Part shown: in pieces, positions 7,496 to 15,517 of the stretch
Position numbering within the stretch: the first letter of the stretch is position 1
Layout of the letters: each line of letters opens with the position of its first letter
Source of the DNA: VAXT01 sp963698015
Lineage (GTDB): Bacteria; Actinomycetota; Thermoleophilia; Gaiellales; Gaiellaceae
Direction: 5' to 3'
Assembly (NCBI GenBank): GCA_963698015.1
Contig: OY969109.1
Location: 2,294,001 to 2,358,000 of the forward strand
Length of the DNA: 64,000 nucleotides
The notes under the pieces: generated by a model
The model's input: the letters and a program-made list of their open reading frames with translations, nothing else
The model's database searches: none
Told to the model about the DNA's origin: nothing
Position numbers and translations under genes: made by a program

Positions 7496-8281
7496 GTGGT
7501 CCAGACCGACGAAACCGCCTCCCTCTGGCAGGAGTTCCAGAAGTCGCGCGACCAGGCGATCCGCGACCGGCTCATCCTCACCTACGCGCCGCTCGTCAAA
7601 TACGTCGCCGGCCGGCTCGGCAGTGGGCTGCCCGCGCACGTCGACGAGGGCGACCTCGTCTCGTACGGGCTGCTCGGACTGATCGGCGCCATCGAGCGCT
7701 ACGACCCGGACCGGGACGTGAAGTTCGAGACGTACGCGATCGCACGCATCAAGGGCGCGATCATCGACGAGCTGCGCGCGATGGACTGGGTGCCTCGCTC
7801 CGTGCGCGCTCGGGCGCGGCACATCGAGCGGGCGATCGCCGAGCTCGAGGCGAAGCTGCACCGCGCGCCGACCGACGAGGAGATCGCGGCGAAGCTCGGC
7901 ATCGACACCGACGAGCTCGAGGAGAGCCTGACCGAGATCTCGCGCTCGTCGATCGCCGCGCTCGACGAGCTGTGGACGATCTCGTCGTCCGGCGGCGACC
8001 AGGTCGCGTTGATCGACACGATCGAGGACACGCAGGGGCCGGAGCCGCAGTCGGCGCTCGCGCAGACGGAGCTCAAGGAGGCGCTCGGCGAGGCGATCGC
8101 GCGGCTGCCCGAGCGCGAGAAGCTCGTCGTCACGCTGTACTACTACGAGGAGCTCACGCTGCGCGAGATCGGCGAGGTGCTGGGCGTGACCGAGTCGCGC
8201 GTCTCGCAGCTGCACACGAAGGCGATCCTGCGTCTGAAGGCGCGCCTGTCCGGGGCGCCGTCCCGCGGCGACGGCGACTGA
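7496..8281 (+). CDS. WhiG/FliA-type RNA polymerase sigma factor
   Basis: 261 aa, with the order of the FliA/WhiG family: region 1.2/2 (DLVSYGLLGLIGAIERYDPD, then KFETYAIARIKGAIIDELRA and DWVPRSVR), region 3 (the ARARHIERAIAELEAKL segment), and region 4 (LPEREKLVVTLYYYEELTLR, then IGEVLGVTESRVSQLHTKAI). The DWVPRSVR motif is diagnostic of this group. In actinobacteria such factors direct motility or developmental genes; no flagellar gene is in the window, so the regulon is unknown. A leaderless promoter reads into it. An anti-sigma partner is not visible nearby. Confidence 0.93.
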   Translation: MVQTDETASLWQEFQKSRDQAIRDRLILTYAPLVKYVAGRLGSGLPAHVDEGDLVSYGLLGLIGAIERYDPDRDVKFETYAIARIKGAIIDELRAMDWVPRSVRARARHIERAIAELEAKLHRAPTDEEIAAKLGIDTDELEESLTEISRSSIAALDELWTISSSGGDQVALIDTIEDTQGPEPQSALAQTELKEALGEAIARLPEREKLVVTLYYYEELTLREIGEVLGVTESRVSQLHTKAILRLKARLSGAPSRGDGD

Positions 8282-8349
8282 CGCCGGCCTTCTTAAGGCG
8301 CACCCAGCCTCCTCCCTCTGACAATCCTAGTCGCGGTTCGCGCACGTGT

Positions 8350-8380
8350 CTGTCACGCGTTCGCGCCGGAAGCGTGACAG
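8350..8380. promoter_or_regulatory. perfect 9-bp inverted repeat upstream of the EF-G-like gene
   Basis: CTGTCACGC (8350-8358) and GCGTGACAG (8372-8380) are perfect complements with a 13-bp gap. The right arm contains GTGACA, which could be the -35 of the promoter with TAAGAT at 8395-8400. This fits an operator better than a terminator because no T run follows. Confidence 0.45.
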
Positions 8381-8394
8381 TGCCTGGCCCTCGC

Positions 8395-8400
8395 TAAGAT
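8395..8400 (+). promoter_or_regulatory. -10 element TAAGAT for the EF-G-like gene
   Basis: It lies about 30 bp before ATG 8431 and leaves a short leader carrying AAAGGAG (8417-8423), unlike the leaderless promoters elsewhere in the window. Confidence 0.45.
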
Positions 8401-8430
8401 CGCCGCAACCAGCCGCAAAGGAGTCTTCGC

Positions 8431-10482
8431 ATGCCCGCAGTCGAGCCCGGAAAGATCCGCAACGTCGCTGTCGTCGGTCACCGCGGCACAGGCAAGACCT
8501 CGCTCGTCGAGGCGATGCTGTTCCAGGCCGGCGCGACGAACAGGCTCGGCGTGGTCGAGCAGGGCAGCACGGTCTCCGACTGGGACGAGGACGAGCAGCA
8601 GCGCCAGATGTCGATCGCGGACACGCTCTGCCACCTCGAGTGGCAGGAACGCAAGATCAACCTGATCGACACTCCAGGCGAGCCGAGCTTCCAGGGCGAC
8701 GCGATCGCCGCGCTGCACGTCGTCGAGGGCGCGCTCGTCACGGTCAGCGGCGTCATGGGCGTCGAGGTGCAGACGACGAGGAACTGGGCCCGCGCCGAAG
8801 AGTTGAGCCTCGCCCGCGTGATCTTCGTGAACATGCTCGACCGCGAACGGGCGGACTTCTTCCGGGTCCTCGAGCAGCTGCGCGCGCAGTTCGGGAGCCA
8901 GTGCGTCGCCGTGCATCTGCCGATCGGAGCCGAGCACGAGCTGAGCGGCATCGTCGACGTGCTGCACATGACCAGCTACTCGAGCCCGGACGGAGAGCGC
9001 GAGGGCAAGCCGGGCGAGATCCCGGCCGAGCTGGCGGAACAGGTGGAGCAGTACCGGACACAGCTCCTCGACTCGGTCGTCGAGACCGACGAGGCGCTGA
9101 TGGAGCGCTACCTCGACGGGCAGGAGCTGTCGCCGGAGGAGGTCGCGTCCGCGCTCAAGAGCGCCGTCACCCGCGGCGAGTTGTTCCCGGTCATGTGCGG
9201 CGTTGCGACGAAGAACCTCGGGACGACTGCCGTGCTCGACCTCCTGGTCGAGGGCGTGCCGTCACCGGCCAAGAAGGGCTCGCCGATCGAGGTCGAGGGC
9301 GCGAACAGCGCGGTGTTCATCTTCAAGACCGTCGCCGACCCGTTCGCGGGCCGGATCAACGTCTTCCGCGTGCTCAAGGGCACGATCTCCTCGGACGCAA
9401 CGCTCGCCAATGTGCGGACGCACGGCAAGGAGCGGGTCGGTGCGCTCCTCACGCTTCAGGGCAAGGAGCACGAGTCCGCCGACGAGTTCGGCGAGGGCGA
9501 CCTCGGCGCCGTGGCCAAGCTCAAGGACGTGATGACAGGCGACCTTCTGCTCGACTCCGACCAGCAGGTCGAGCTCCCGAGCCTCGACTTCCCCGAGCCC
9601 GTGATGAGCTTCGCGATCACGCCGAAGGCAAAGGGCGACGAGGAGAAGGTCGCGACCTCGCTTCGCCGGCTCAGCGAGGAGGACCCGACGCTGCAGCTCC
9701 GCCGCGACCCGCAAACCGGCGAGCAGCTCGTCTCCGGCATGACGCAGATGCACGTCGAGGTCGCGGTCGACCGCCTCAGGCGCCGCTTCGGCGTCGAGGT
9801 CGATCTCAACCCACCGCGCGTGCCGTACCTGGAGACGATCCGCAAGGAGTCGCGCGGGCACGGCCGGTACAAGAAGCAGACGGGAGGCCGAGGTCAGTTC
9901 GGCGACTGCCAGATCGTCCTCCAGCCGCTTGAGGGCCACACCGGCTACGAGTTCGAGGACAAGATCGTCGGCGGCGTGATCCCGCAGGGCTTCCGGCCGG
10001 CGGTCGACAAGGGCATCCAGGAAGCGATGTCGCAGGGTGAGCTCGCCGGCGCCCCCGTGCAAGGACTGCGCGTTCAGCTCGTGGACGGCTCGTACCACAC
10101 CGTCGACTCCTCCGAGATGGCGTTCAAGATCGCCGGATCGATGGCGTTCAAGCAGGCCTACGAGCAGGCCGACCCGGTTCTACTGGAGCCGATCATGGAG
10201 GTCGATGTGACCGTGCCGGACGACACCGTCGGGTCCGTCAACGGCGATCTGAATTCGCGGCGTGGTCGACTTCAGGGCATGGAGCCGACCGCGGGCATGA
10301 CGCGGATCAAGGCCGAGGTGCCGATGGCCGAGATGCTCACGTACGGCCAGGCGCTGACATCGATGACCGGAGGCCGCGGCGACTACCACATGCAGTTCCT
10401 GCGCTACGACGAGGTGCCGAGCCACGTCGCGCAGAAGCTGATCGAAGAGTCGAAGAAGGAACAGGAAGAAGCGAAGGTCTAA
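8431..10482 (+). CDS. elongation factor G-like translational GTPase (EF-G2 type)
   Basis: 683 aa from ATG 8431 with a good ribosome-binding site. G1 is GHRGTGKT (16-23) and G3 is DTPG (80-83). The G4 motif reads NMLD (134-137), whereas related proteins have NKLD: the specificity Lys is replaced by Met. Domains II to V follow, with the EF-G domain IV signature GRGQFGDCQ in the C-terminal half and TGGRGDYHMQFLRYDEVP near the end. It belongs to the EF-G-like group rather than canonical fusA, which normally sits with rpsL/rpsG/tuf. Its role is unsettled; ribosome rescue or stress translation is possible. A nested stem-loop terminator follows the stop. Confidence 0.87.
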   Translation: MPAVEPGKIRNVAVVGHRGTGKTSLVEAMLFQAGATNRLGVVEQGSTVSDWDEDEQQRQMSIADTLCHLEWQERKINLIDTPGEPSFQGDAIAALHVVEGALVTVSGVMGVEVQTTRNWARAEELSLARVIFVNMLDRERADFFRVLEQLRAQFGSQCVAVHLPIGAEHELSGIVDVLHMTSYSSPDGEREGKPGEIPAELAEQVEQYRTQLLDSVVETDEALMERYLDGQELSPEEVASALKSAVTRGELFPVMCGVATKNLGTTAVLDLLVEGVPSPAKKGSPIEVEGANSAVFIFKTVADPFAGRINVFRVLKGTISSDATLANVRTHGKERVGALLTLQGKEHESADEFGEGDLGAVAKLKDVMTGDLLLDSDQQVELPSLDFPEPVMSFAITPKAKGDEEKVATSLRRLSEEDPTLQLRRDPQTGEQLVSGMTQMHVEVAVDRLRRRFGVEVDLNPPRVPYLETIRKESRGHGRYKKQTGGRGQFGDCQIVLQPLEGHTGYEFEDKIVGGVIPQGFRPAVDKGIQEAMSQGELAGAPVQGLRVQLVDGSYHTVDSSEMAFKIAGSMAFKQAYEQADPVLLEPIMEVDVTVPDDTVGSVNGDLNSRRGRLQGMEPTAGMTRIKAEVPMAEMLTYGQALTSMTGGRGDYHMQFLRYDEVPSHVAQKLIEESKKEQEEAKV

Positions 10483-10483
10483 G

Positions 10484-10534
10484 TCCGAGAAAGTCCGGCG
10501 CGAGCTGCGCTCGCGCCATGACGACTTTCTCGGA
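10484..10534 (+). terminator. nested double stem-loop after the EF-G-like gene
   Basis: TCCGAGAAAGTC (10484-10495) pairs perfectly with GACTTTCTCGGA (10523-10534). Inside it GGCGCGAGC (10497-10505) pairs perfectly with GCTCGCGCC (10509-10517). It begins one base after the stop codon. It lacks a T tract, so it may act as an RNA stabiliser as well as a terminator. Confidence 0.65.
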
Positions 10535-10560
10535 AGCGTCTGTGCGCCCAGCGTTTGTGA

Positions 10561-10587
10561 GCGGAGGCGGGCAAAGCCCACCTCCGC
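10561..10587. repeat. hairpin element, copy 1
   Basis: GCGGAGGCGGGC-AAA-GCCCACCTCCGC forms a 12-bp stem with one mismatch. A second copy with the same arms lies at 10856-10883, so the pair brackets the frameshifted small gene. Confidence 0.6.
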
Positions 10588-10616
10588 GGCGGATCGCCTG
10601 ATAGGGATACCCGTCC

Positions 10617-10848
10617 ATGGACAAGTTGCTCAAATTCGTGTCGAGGCTTGATGCAGCTGGGATCCATTACTCGATGGGTTCCCTTCGCGACGACGCCGTC
10701 ATGGTTGAAGCGATCGTTCCCGCAACACTGGGAGATCGAGTTCTTTGGCGACGGCCATGTCGAGATCGAGCGCTTCTTCGCTGATCCAGAGGGCGTCTTC
10801 GATGACGAGTCGTTGCTCGACGCACTGATTGAGGAAAACCAGGACTAA
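10617..10848 (+). pseudogene. small conserved-looking protein, frameshifted
   Basis: From ATG 10617 frame 3 reads MDKLLKFVSRLDAAGIHYSM, then GSLRDDAVMVEAIVP. At about 10721 the sense continues in frame 1: QHWEIEFFGDGHVEIERFFA and DPEGVFDDESLLDALIEENQ, ending at 10848. Joined, this is one coherent protein of about 76 aa with the look of a small alpha/beta domain (VMVEV-VPG-WEIEFFGDG pattern). One surplus base or two missing bases explains the break. I recall similar small proteins of unknown function but cannot name a family. Error or real inactivation cannot be separated here. Confidence 0.6.
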
Positions 10849-10855
10849 GTCGGGG

Positions 10856-10883
10856 GCGGAGGCGGGACGACGCCCACCTCCGC
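10856..10883. repeat. hairpin element, copy 2
   Basis: GCGGAGGCGGG and CCCACCTCCGC are the same arms as in the copy at 10561-10587, with a different loop. It lies between the convergent frameshifted gene and the minus-strand gene at 10898 and may serve both as terminator. Confidence 0.6.
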
Positions 10884-10897
10884 TCGGACAGTTGGCC

Positions 10898-11068
10898 CTA
10901 GGCTGTCTGGGGCTGCGACTCCTTGAGGCGCTTGATCAGGTCGGCGACGTCTGCGAGCTCTTGCTCGAGGTCGCGCTGGTACTCCTCGAGCCGCTCGAGA
11001 ACGCGCTCGGGCTCGTACCAACGGTGGCCAACGCCGCGACGATGGAATCGTCTACGTCCGTGGTGCAT
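10898..11068 (-). CDS. 56-aa His/Arg-rich coiled-coil protein beside PadR
   Basis: Start ATG 11068 is chosen because an AAGGGGG tract lies about five bases upstream and the N-terminus MHHGRRRFHRRGVGHRW is followed by a clean heptad-like helix (EPERVLERLEEYQRDLEQEL and ADVADLIKRLKES). It begins three bases after the PadR stop, so the two are co-transcribed. Comparable short coil proteins accompany PadR-like regulators in other genomes, from memory; function unknown. The His/Arg-rich head could bind metal or nucleic acid (inference). Confidence 0.6.
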   Translation of the reverse strand: MHHGRRRFHRRGVGHRWYEPERVLERLEEYQRDLEQELADVADLIKRLKESQPQTA

Positions 11069-11070
11069 GT

Positions 11071-11472
11071 TCACCCCCTTTGCTCGTCGTAGCGCTTTCT
11101 GAACTGCTCGATCTGGCGCTCGATCTTCGTGAACGCCTCGACCCACTGGGCCAGCACGCGCCGGCCCGACTGCGTGATCACGTAGACACGCTTGGCGGGC
11201 CCGGGAGCGTCGTCGTCCCACGTGGAGTCGACGAGCCCGTCGCGCTCGAGCGAGCGCAGGATCCGGTAGAGGTTGCCCATGTCGATCCGCTCGCCCGGCA
11301 TGAGCTCCTGGAGCTGCTCCAGCAACTCGTAGCCGTGACCCGGGTTGTCGCGTAGGACGAGCAGGACGGCGGGCTCCGTGAAGCGCTCGAGCCGGGCGCG
11401 AACCTGCCAGCGGCCCGGGCCGAGCCGGCGCCGTCCGCGTGCGTGTCGCGGAAGGCCCATGCGACCGGTCAC
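11071..11472 (-). CDS. PadR-family transcriptional regulator
   Basis: 133 aa from GTG 11472 with TTGGAG seven bases upstream. The PadR winged helix is clear: AVLLVLRDNPGHGYELLEQL, then MGNLYRILRSLERDGLVDST and the beta-wing KRVYVITQSGRRVL. A C-terminal helix for dimerisation follows (QWVEAFTKIERQIEQFRKRY). PadR proteins repress genes for efflux pumps or phenolic acid metabolism; no such target sits next door except its 56-aa partner. A short perfect palindrome upstream is a candidate for autoregulation. Confidence 0.88.
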   Translation of the reverse strand: MTGRMGLPRHARGRRRLGPGRWQVRARLERFTEPAVLLVLRDNPGHGYELLEQLQELMPGERIDMGNLYRILRSLERDGLVDSTWDDDAPGPAKRVYVITQSGRRVLAQWVEAFTKIERQIEQFRKRYDEQRG

Positions 11473-11490
11473 GCCATCACTCCAAGCGAG

Positions 11491-11501
11491 TTACAGTGTA
11501 A
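11491..11501. promoter_or_regulatory. palindrome TTACAGTGTAA, candidate PadR operator
   Basis: TTACA-G-TGTAA is a perfect inverted repeat 19 bp upstream of the PadR start, and the minus strand of it contains TACACT, which could be the -10 element. Repressor binding here would block its own promoter. Confidence 0.45.
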
Positions 11502-11551
11502 GACACACATAGCGGGACGGTAGCACGCAGGGGGCTCGAGACCGAGTGGGC

Positions 11552-11557
11552 TATAGT
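11552..11557 (+). promoter_or_regulatory. -10 element TATAGT, leaderless
   Basis: Nine bases before ATG 11567; no Shine-Dalgarno sequence is present. Confidence 0.6.
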
Positions 11558-11566
11558 CGCCGGCTG

Positions 11567-12178
11567 ATGCGCTCGACGAGAACCATCGCCCCCCAGACGT
11601 GCGCGATCTGCGAACGGACGCTCCTCCTCGGCGAGCGGACGATGCGCTTCGCCCCCGAGGGCGAAGACTTCCTGGACGTCTGCCCGCTGTGCCACGAGAT
11701 CGCAGCCGAGTATGGCTGGGTCAAGGAAGGCAGTCCTACGACGCCGACGTTCGACGAGGAGCCGCGCAAGCGCAAGTTCAGCCTCGGGGCATTTCTCGAC
11801 CCGCGCCGCGCGACCCCCGACGACTCGCTTGCGCCGGAGCCGATCCTGCGCCGTCTCTCCGACCAGGAGCGCGCGATGGTCGAAGCCGCCGAGCTCTTCA
11901 ATGCAAGCCCCTACCGACGGACGGTCGGAGGGATCGGCAAGAGCCTCGGCGAGCCTCACGCCAGCGTCGTCCTGCTCTCGGGCGTGAACAGCGACGTCGT
12001 CGTCACCGTCGCTTGGGACATCTCCTGGTACCAGTACCGCGTCCTGCCCGAGTCGGCGCAACCGGTGCGGCTCGCGGAGCGCGGGCACGAGCTGGAGGAG
12101 CTCGAGCCGTCGTTCAGGACCTGGAATGCGAGGGTCGAAGCCGATGGCCGGGTAGTGCCGGAGATCGCACGGCTCTAG
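11567..12178 (+). CDS. hypothetical protein with zinc-ribbon-like head
   Basis: 203 aa from ATG 11567 (leaderless). The N-terminus has two CxxC pairs, CAICERTL and CPLCHEI (about 30 residues apart), typical of a structural zinc ribbon. A variable linker (DEEPRKRKFSLGAFLDPRR) is followed by a C-terminal domain rich in beta-strand (TVGGIGKSLGEPHASVVLLS, then DVVVTVAWDISWYQYRV) that ends in a coil. No enzyme motif is seen. I do not recognise the family; a nucleic-acid-associated role is a guess from the zinc motif. Confidence 0.65.
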   Translation: MRSTRTIAPQTCAICERTLLLGERTMRFAPEGEDFLDVCPLCHEIAAEYGWVKEGSPTTPTFDEEPRKRKFSLGAFLDPRRATPDDSLAPEPILRRLSDQERAMVEAAELFNASPYRRTVGGIGKSLGEPHASVVLLSGVNSDVVVTVAWDISWYQYRVLPESAQPVRLAERGHELEELEPSFRTWNARVEADGRVVPEIARL

Positions 12179-12197
12179 CCAGCGGCAAACCGCTCCT

Positions 12198-12203
12198 TAC
12201 AAT
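12198..12203 (+). promoter_or_regulatory. -10 element TACAAT, leaderless
   Basis: Nine bases before ATG 12213. Confidence 0.55.
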
Positions 12204-12212
12204 CAGATCAGG

Positions 12213-12428
12213 ATGATCTACTGCGTGATCCCCCGCGAGCTCGAGGCCGAGCTCTTCGACAAGATGGTCGAGTACTACAAGGACAACCCGAACGTGACCG
12301 TCATCCTCGATCGCCGCACGGGGCCCGATCGCCGGCAGGGCGGCGAGACCGGCGGCAAGCGCGAGCTGCGCGACCGGCGCCGCCCCCGGATTCCGGGCAC
12401 GTTCCTCGAGACCGAGGCCGACGAATAG
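12213..12428 (+). CDS. 71-aa hypothetical protein
   Basis: ATG 12213 stands behind a -10 element TACAAT. The protein begins with a hydrophobic strand and acidic helix (MIYCVIPRELEAELFDKMVE), then a strand VTVILDRR and a highly charged tail with TGPDRRQGG and RELRDRRRPR. The strand-helix-strand start followed by an Arg-rich tail suggests a small folded head with a nucleic-acid-binding tail; that is inference. It is followed 11 bp later by the aldehyde dehydrogenase, whose -10 overlaps this stop codon. Confidence 0.6.
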   Translation: MIYCVIPRELEAELFDKMVEYYKDNPNVTVILDRRTGPDRRQGGETGGKRELRDRRRPRIPGTFLETEADE

Positions 12429-12431
12429 ACT
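12426..12431 (+). promoter_or_regulatory. -10 element TAGACT, leaderless
   Basis: The TAG of this hexamer is also the stop codon of the preceding gene; the GTG of the aldehyde dehydrogenase follows after seven bases (12439). Confidence 0.5.
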
Positions 12432-12438
12432 CCGCGCC

Positions 12439-13932
12439 GTGGCCATCCTCGGCGCGAAGACATTCCAGAACTACATCGGCGGCGAGTGGGTCGACGCCGC
12501 ATCCGGCGAGACCTTCGAGAGCACGAGCCCGGCGAACGGCGACGCGATCGGCGTGTTCCCGCGTTCGAGCGCCGAGGACGTCGAACGCGCGGTTGCCGCC
12601 GCGAGGAGCGCCTATGAGGACTGGCGCCTCGTTCCGGCCCCGAAGCGCGGCGAGCTGCTCTTCCGCTTCGCGCACCTCCTGAGCGAGCAGAAGGAGGACC
12701 TCGCCCAGCTGATGGCCCACGAGATGGGCAAGGTGCTGCCCGAAGCGCGCGGCGACGTCCAGGAAGCGATCGACATGGCGTACTACATGGGCGGCGAGGG
12801 CCGGCGCCTGTTCGGCCAGACGACGCCGTCCGAGCTGCGCGACAAGTTCAACATGAGCGTGCGCCAGCCGATCGGGGTCGTGGGTGTGATCACGCCGTGG
12901 AACTTCCCGATCGCGATCCCGAGCTGGAAGATCTTGCCCGCGCTCGTCTGCGGCAACACGGTCGTGTTCAAGCCGGCGACCGACACGCCGGCGCTCGGCG
13001 AGCGCTTCGTCGAGCTGCTGATCGAAGCGGGCGTCCCCGCCGGGGTCGTCAACATCGTCCACGGCGGCGGGGGGCAGGTCGGGGATGCGCTCGTCCGGCA
13101 CCCTGACGTCCCGGTGATCTCGCTCACCGGCTCGCGCGAGACAGGTGTCGAGGTCACGAAGACCGGCGCCGACCGCCTCAAGCACATCCACCTCGAGCTG
13201 GGCGGCAAGAACGCGATCATCGTCATGGACGATGCGGATCTCGACCTGGCCGTCGAGGGCATCGTCTGGTCGGCGTTCGGAACCTCGGGCCAGCGCTGCA
13301 CGGCGGCGAGCCGCGTGATCGCGCACGAGGCCGTCTACGACGAGCTCGCGTCCCGGCTCGTCGAGGCGGCGGAGGAGCTCCGGCTGGGCGTCGGCTGGGA
13401 GGAGGACACGGACGTCGGGCCCGTGATCAACCAGTCCGCCCTCGAGAAGATCGACTCGTACACCGCGATCGGCAGGGATGAGGGCGCGAGCCTGCTGACC
13501 GGCGGCGAGGTCGCGTCCGGGAACGGGCTCGACAAGGGCTTCTACTACCGGCCAACGGTGTTCGGCAATGTGGATCCAGGGATGCGGATCGCCCAGGAAG
13601 AGATCTTCGGGCCGACCGTCGCCGTGATCAAGGTGCGCGACGTCGACGAGGCGATCGAGGTATCGAACGGGATCAAGTACGGCCTCTCGTCCTCGATCTT
13701 CACGCAGGACGTGAACCGCGCCTTCCGCGCGATGCGCGACCTCAAGGCCGGGATCACGTACATCAACGCTGGCACGATCGGGGCCGAGGTGCACCTCCCG
13801 TTCGGCGGCGTCAAGGACACCGGCAACGGGCACCGCGAGGCTGGCCAGGCCGCGCTCGACTTCTTCACCGAGTGGAAGTCGATCTACGTCGACTACTCGG
13901 GCAAGCTCCAGAAAGCCCAGATCGACACATAG
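12439..13932 (+). CDS. NAD(P)-dependent aldehyde dehydrogenase
   Basis: 497 aa, normal length for the superfamily. The Rossmann coenzyme region contains ITPWNFPIAIPSWKILPAL, with VVFKPATDTP as cofactor contact. The general base Glu lies in HLELGGKNA and the catalytic Cys in FGTSGQRCTAASR. The C-terminal part reads EEIFGPTVAVI and INAGTIGAEVHLPFGGVKDT, the latter resembling ALDH7-type enzymes. It oxidises an aldehyde or semialdehyde to the acid in the cytoplasm; the substrate cannot be read from the sequence. The next gene starts one base after its stop, so the methyltransferase may be in the same transcript. Confidence 0.9.
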   Translation: MAILGAKTFQNYIGGEWVDAASGETFESTSPANGDAIGVFPRSSAEDVERAVAAARSAYEDWRLVPAPKRGELLFRFAHLLSEQKEDLAQLMAHEMGKVLPEARGDVQEAIDMAYYMGGEGRRLFGQTTPSELRDKFNMSVRQPIGVVGVITPWNFPIAIPSWKILPALVCGNTVVFKPATDTPALGERFVELLIEAGVPAGVVNIVHGGGGQVGDALVRHPDVPVISLTGSRETGVEVTKTGADRLKHIHLELGGKNAIIVMDDADLDLAVEGIVWSAFGTSGQRCTAASRVIAHEAVYDELASRLVEAAEELRLGVGWEEDTDVGPVINQSALEKIDSYTAIGRDEGASLLTGGEVASGNGLDKGFYYRPTVFGNVDPGMRIAQEEIFGPTVAVIKVRDVDEAIEVSNGIKYGLSSSIFTQDVNRAFRAMRDLKAGITYINAGTIGAEVHLPFGGVKDTGNGHREAGQAALDFFTEWKSIYVDYSGKLQKAQIDT

Positions 13933-13933
13933 C

Positions 13934-15007
13934 GTGGCGGCCGAGCCGTCCGAGCGGCGCGACGCACTCGTCGAGCGGCTGCGCGGCTCGACGCTCGGCG
14001 CGCTGGACGTCGTGACCGTGTACCTCGGTGTGCGGCTCGGGCTCTATCGCGCGCTCGCCGACCGCGGCGCTTCTTCGTCCGCCGAGCTTGCCCAGGCGGC
14101 GGGCCTGAACGAGCGCTACGTCCGCGAATGGCTCGAGCAGCAGGCGACAACGGGAATCCTCGATGTCGACGACGAGCGCTGCTATACCCTGCCACCGGGC
14201 CACGACGAGGCGCTCCTCGACGAGACAAGCCTCAACTACATCGCCCCGGTCGGGAAGCTCGTCGTCGCATGCATCCGCCCGATCGATGCCGTGCTCGCCG
14301 CGTTCGGCAGCGGTGACGGAGTCCCGTACGCCGACTACGGGGCCGACATGCACGAGGGTCAGGCGGAGTCCACGCGCCCGCTGTTCGAGCACCTGCTCGG
14401 CAGCGAATGGTTCCCCGCGATCGCGGATGTGCACGAGCGGCTCGGCGCCGAGCCGCCGGCTCGGGTCGCCGACGTGGCCTGCGGCCAGGGCTACTCGACG
14501 ATGGCGATCGCGCGCGCCTATCCGAAGGCGCACGTCGACGGGATCGACCTCGACGCGGCGTCGATCGCCGCTGCGCGGGAGAACCTCGCGCGCGGCGACG
14601 GCCTGGAAGATCGCGTCACGTTTCACAATCGAGACGCGGCCGATCCAGGGCTCCAGGGGCAGTACGACCTCGTCTACCTGCACGAGGCGCTGCACGACAT
14701 GTCCTATCCGGTCGACGTCCTGCGCGCGTGCCGCGGTTTGCTCCGTGAGGGCGGGTGCGTCGTCGTCGGAGACGAGCGCGTGGCCGACGCGTTCACAGGG
14801 ACGGGAGACGAAGTGGAGCGGCTCTCGTACGGCTACAGCGTTCTCCACTGCCTGCCGGTCGGGATGGTCGGCGATGGCGCCGCGGGAACGGGCACGGTCA
14901 TGCGTGTGGGCACCGTGCGGCGCTACGCGGAGGAAGCGGGCTTCGGCCGCTTCGAGGTGCTGCCGATCGAGAACGAGTTCTTCCGCTTCTATCGCCTGAC
15001 GCCCTAG
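13934..15007 (+). CDS. SAM-dependent methyltransferase with N-terminal winged helix
   Basis: 357 aa from GTG 13934. The N-terminal third is a winged-helix dimerisation domain (LGLYRALADRGASSSAELAQ, AAGLNERYVREWLEQQ). The SAM-binding motif I is VADVACGQGYSTMAIARAYP with the acidic loop VDGIDLDAASI; motif IV is YDLVYLHEALHDM. This arrangement resembles Rv2258c-like methyltransferases, which act on small molecules. The substrate is unknown. A headless kinase reading frame continues in the same phase straight after the TAG at 15005-15007. Confidence 0.85.
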   Translation: MAAEPSERRDALVERLRGSTLGALDVVTVYLGVRLGLYRALADRGASSSAELAQAAGLNERYVREWLEQQATTGILDVDDERCYTLPPGHDEALLDETSLNYIAPVGKLVVACIRPIDAVLAAFGSGDGVPYADYGADMHEGQAESTRPLFEHLLGSEWFPAIADVHERLGAEPPARVADVACGQGYSTMAIARAYPKAHVDGIDLDAASIAAARENLARGDGLEDRVTFHNRDAADPGLQGQYDLVYLHEALHDMSYPVDVLRACRGLLREGGCVVVGDERVADAFTGTGDEVERLSYGYSVLHCLPVGMVGDGAAGTGTVMRVGTVRRYAEEAGFGRFEVLPIENEFFRFYRLTP

Positions 15008-15475
15008 CCCACGGTCGCGAAGCGTCTGGCAGCGCGCCACGGTGTCCCGCATGTCGAGCTCGATGCGCTGTACTGGGGCCCCGGTTGGAGCGAGCCGAGC
15101 GCCGAGGAGTTTCGCGAGCGCGTCCAAGCGGCGCTGGCTGGCGAAGAGTGGGTCGCGGACGGCGGCTACCACGGCAAGCTCGGCGATCTCGTCCTGGAGC
15201 GGGCGGAGCTCGTCGTCTGGCTCGATCCGCCGCTACCGACGGTGCTGCGCCGGCTCGGCTCGCGGACGATTCGGCGTGTGCGCAGCGGCGAGGAGCTCTG
15301 GGGCGGCAACCGCGAGACCTGGCGCGGGGCGTTCCTCAGCCGCGACTCGCTGTTCGTCTGGGCACTGACGACGCACCGGCCGAGACGCGCCCGGTACGAA
15401 GAGCGCCTGGCCGGCTACAACGTCGTCCGGCTCCGTTCCGTCCGCGAGACCGAAGTGTGGCTCGCAGGCGCCTAG
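15008..15475 (+). pseudogene. P-loop nucleotide kinase-like gene lacking its P-loop
   Basis: Directly after the methyltransferase TAG, in the same frame, the sequence reads PTVAKRLAARHGVPHVELDA, then LYWGPGW and EEWVADGGYHGKLGDLVLER, WLDPPLPTVLRRLG and an Arg-rich lid-like part. This is the body of an adenylate-kinase-like (topology modulation/FlaR-type) P-loop protein. The Walker A loop that should come just before TVAKRLA is missing; its place is taken by the end of the methyltransferase. No start codon supports the full segment (the first candidate is GTG 15242). I read it as a deletion-made fusion scar. Confidence 0.6.
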
Positions 15476-15517
15476 CCGGGCTCAACGGCGCAATTCTGAC
15501 CGACGTGAGCCAGGCTC

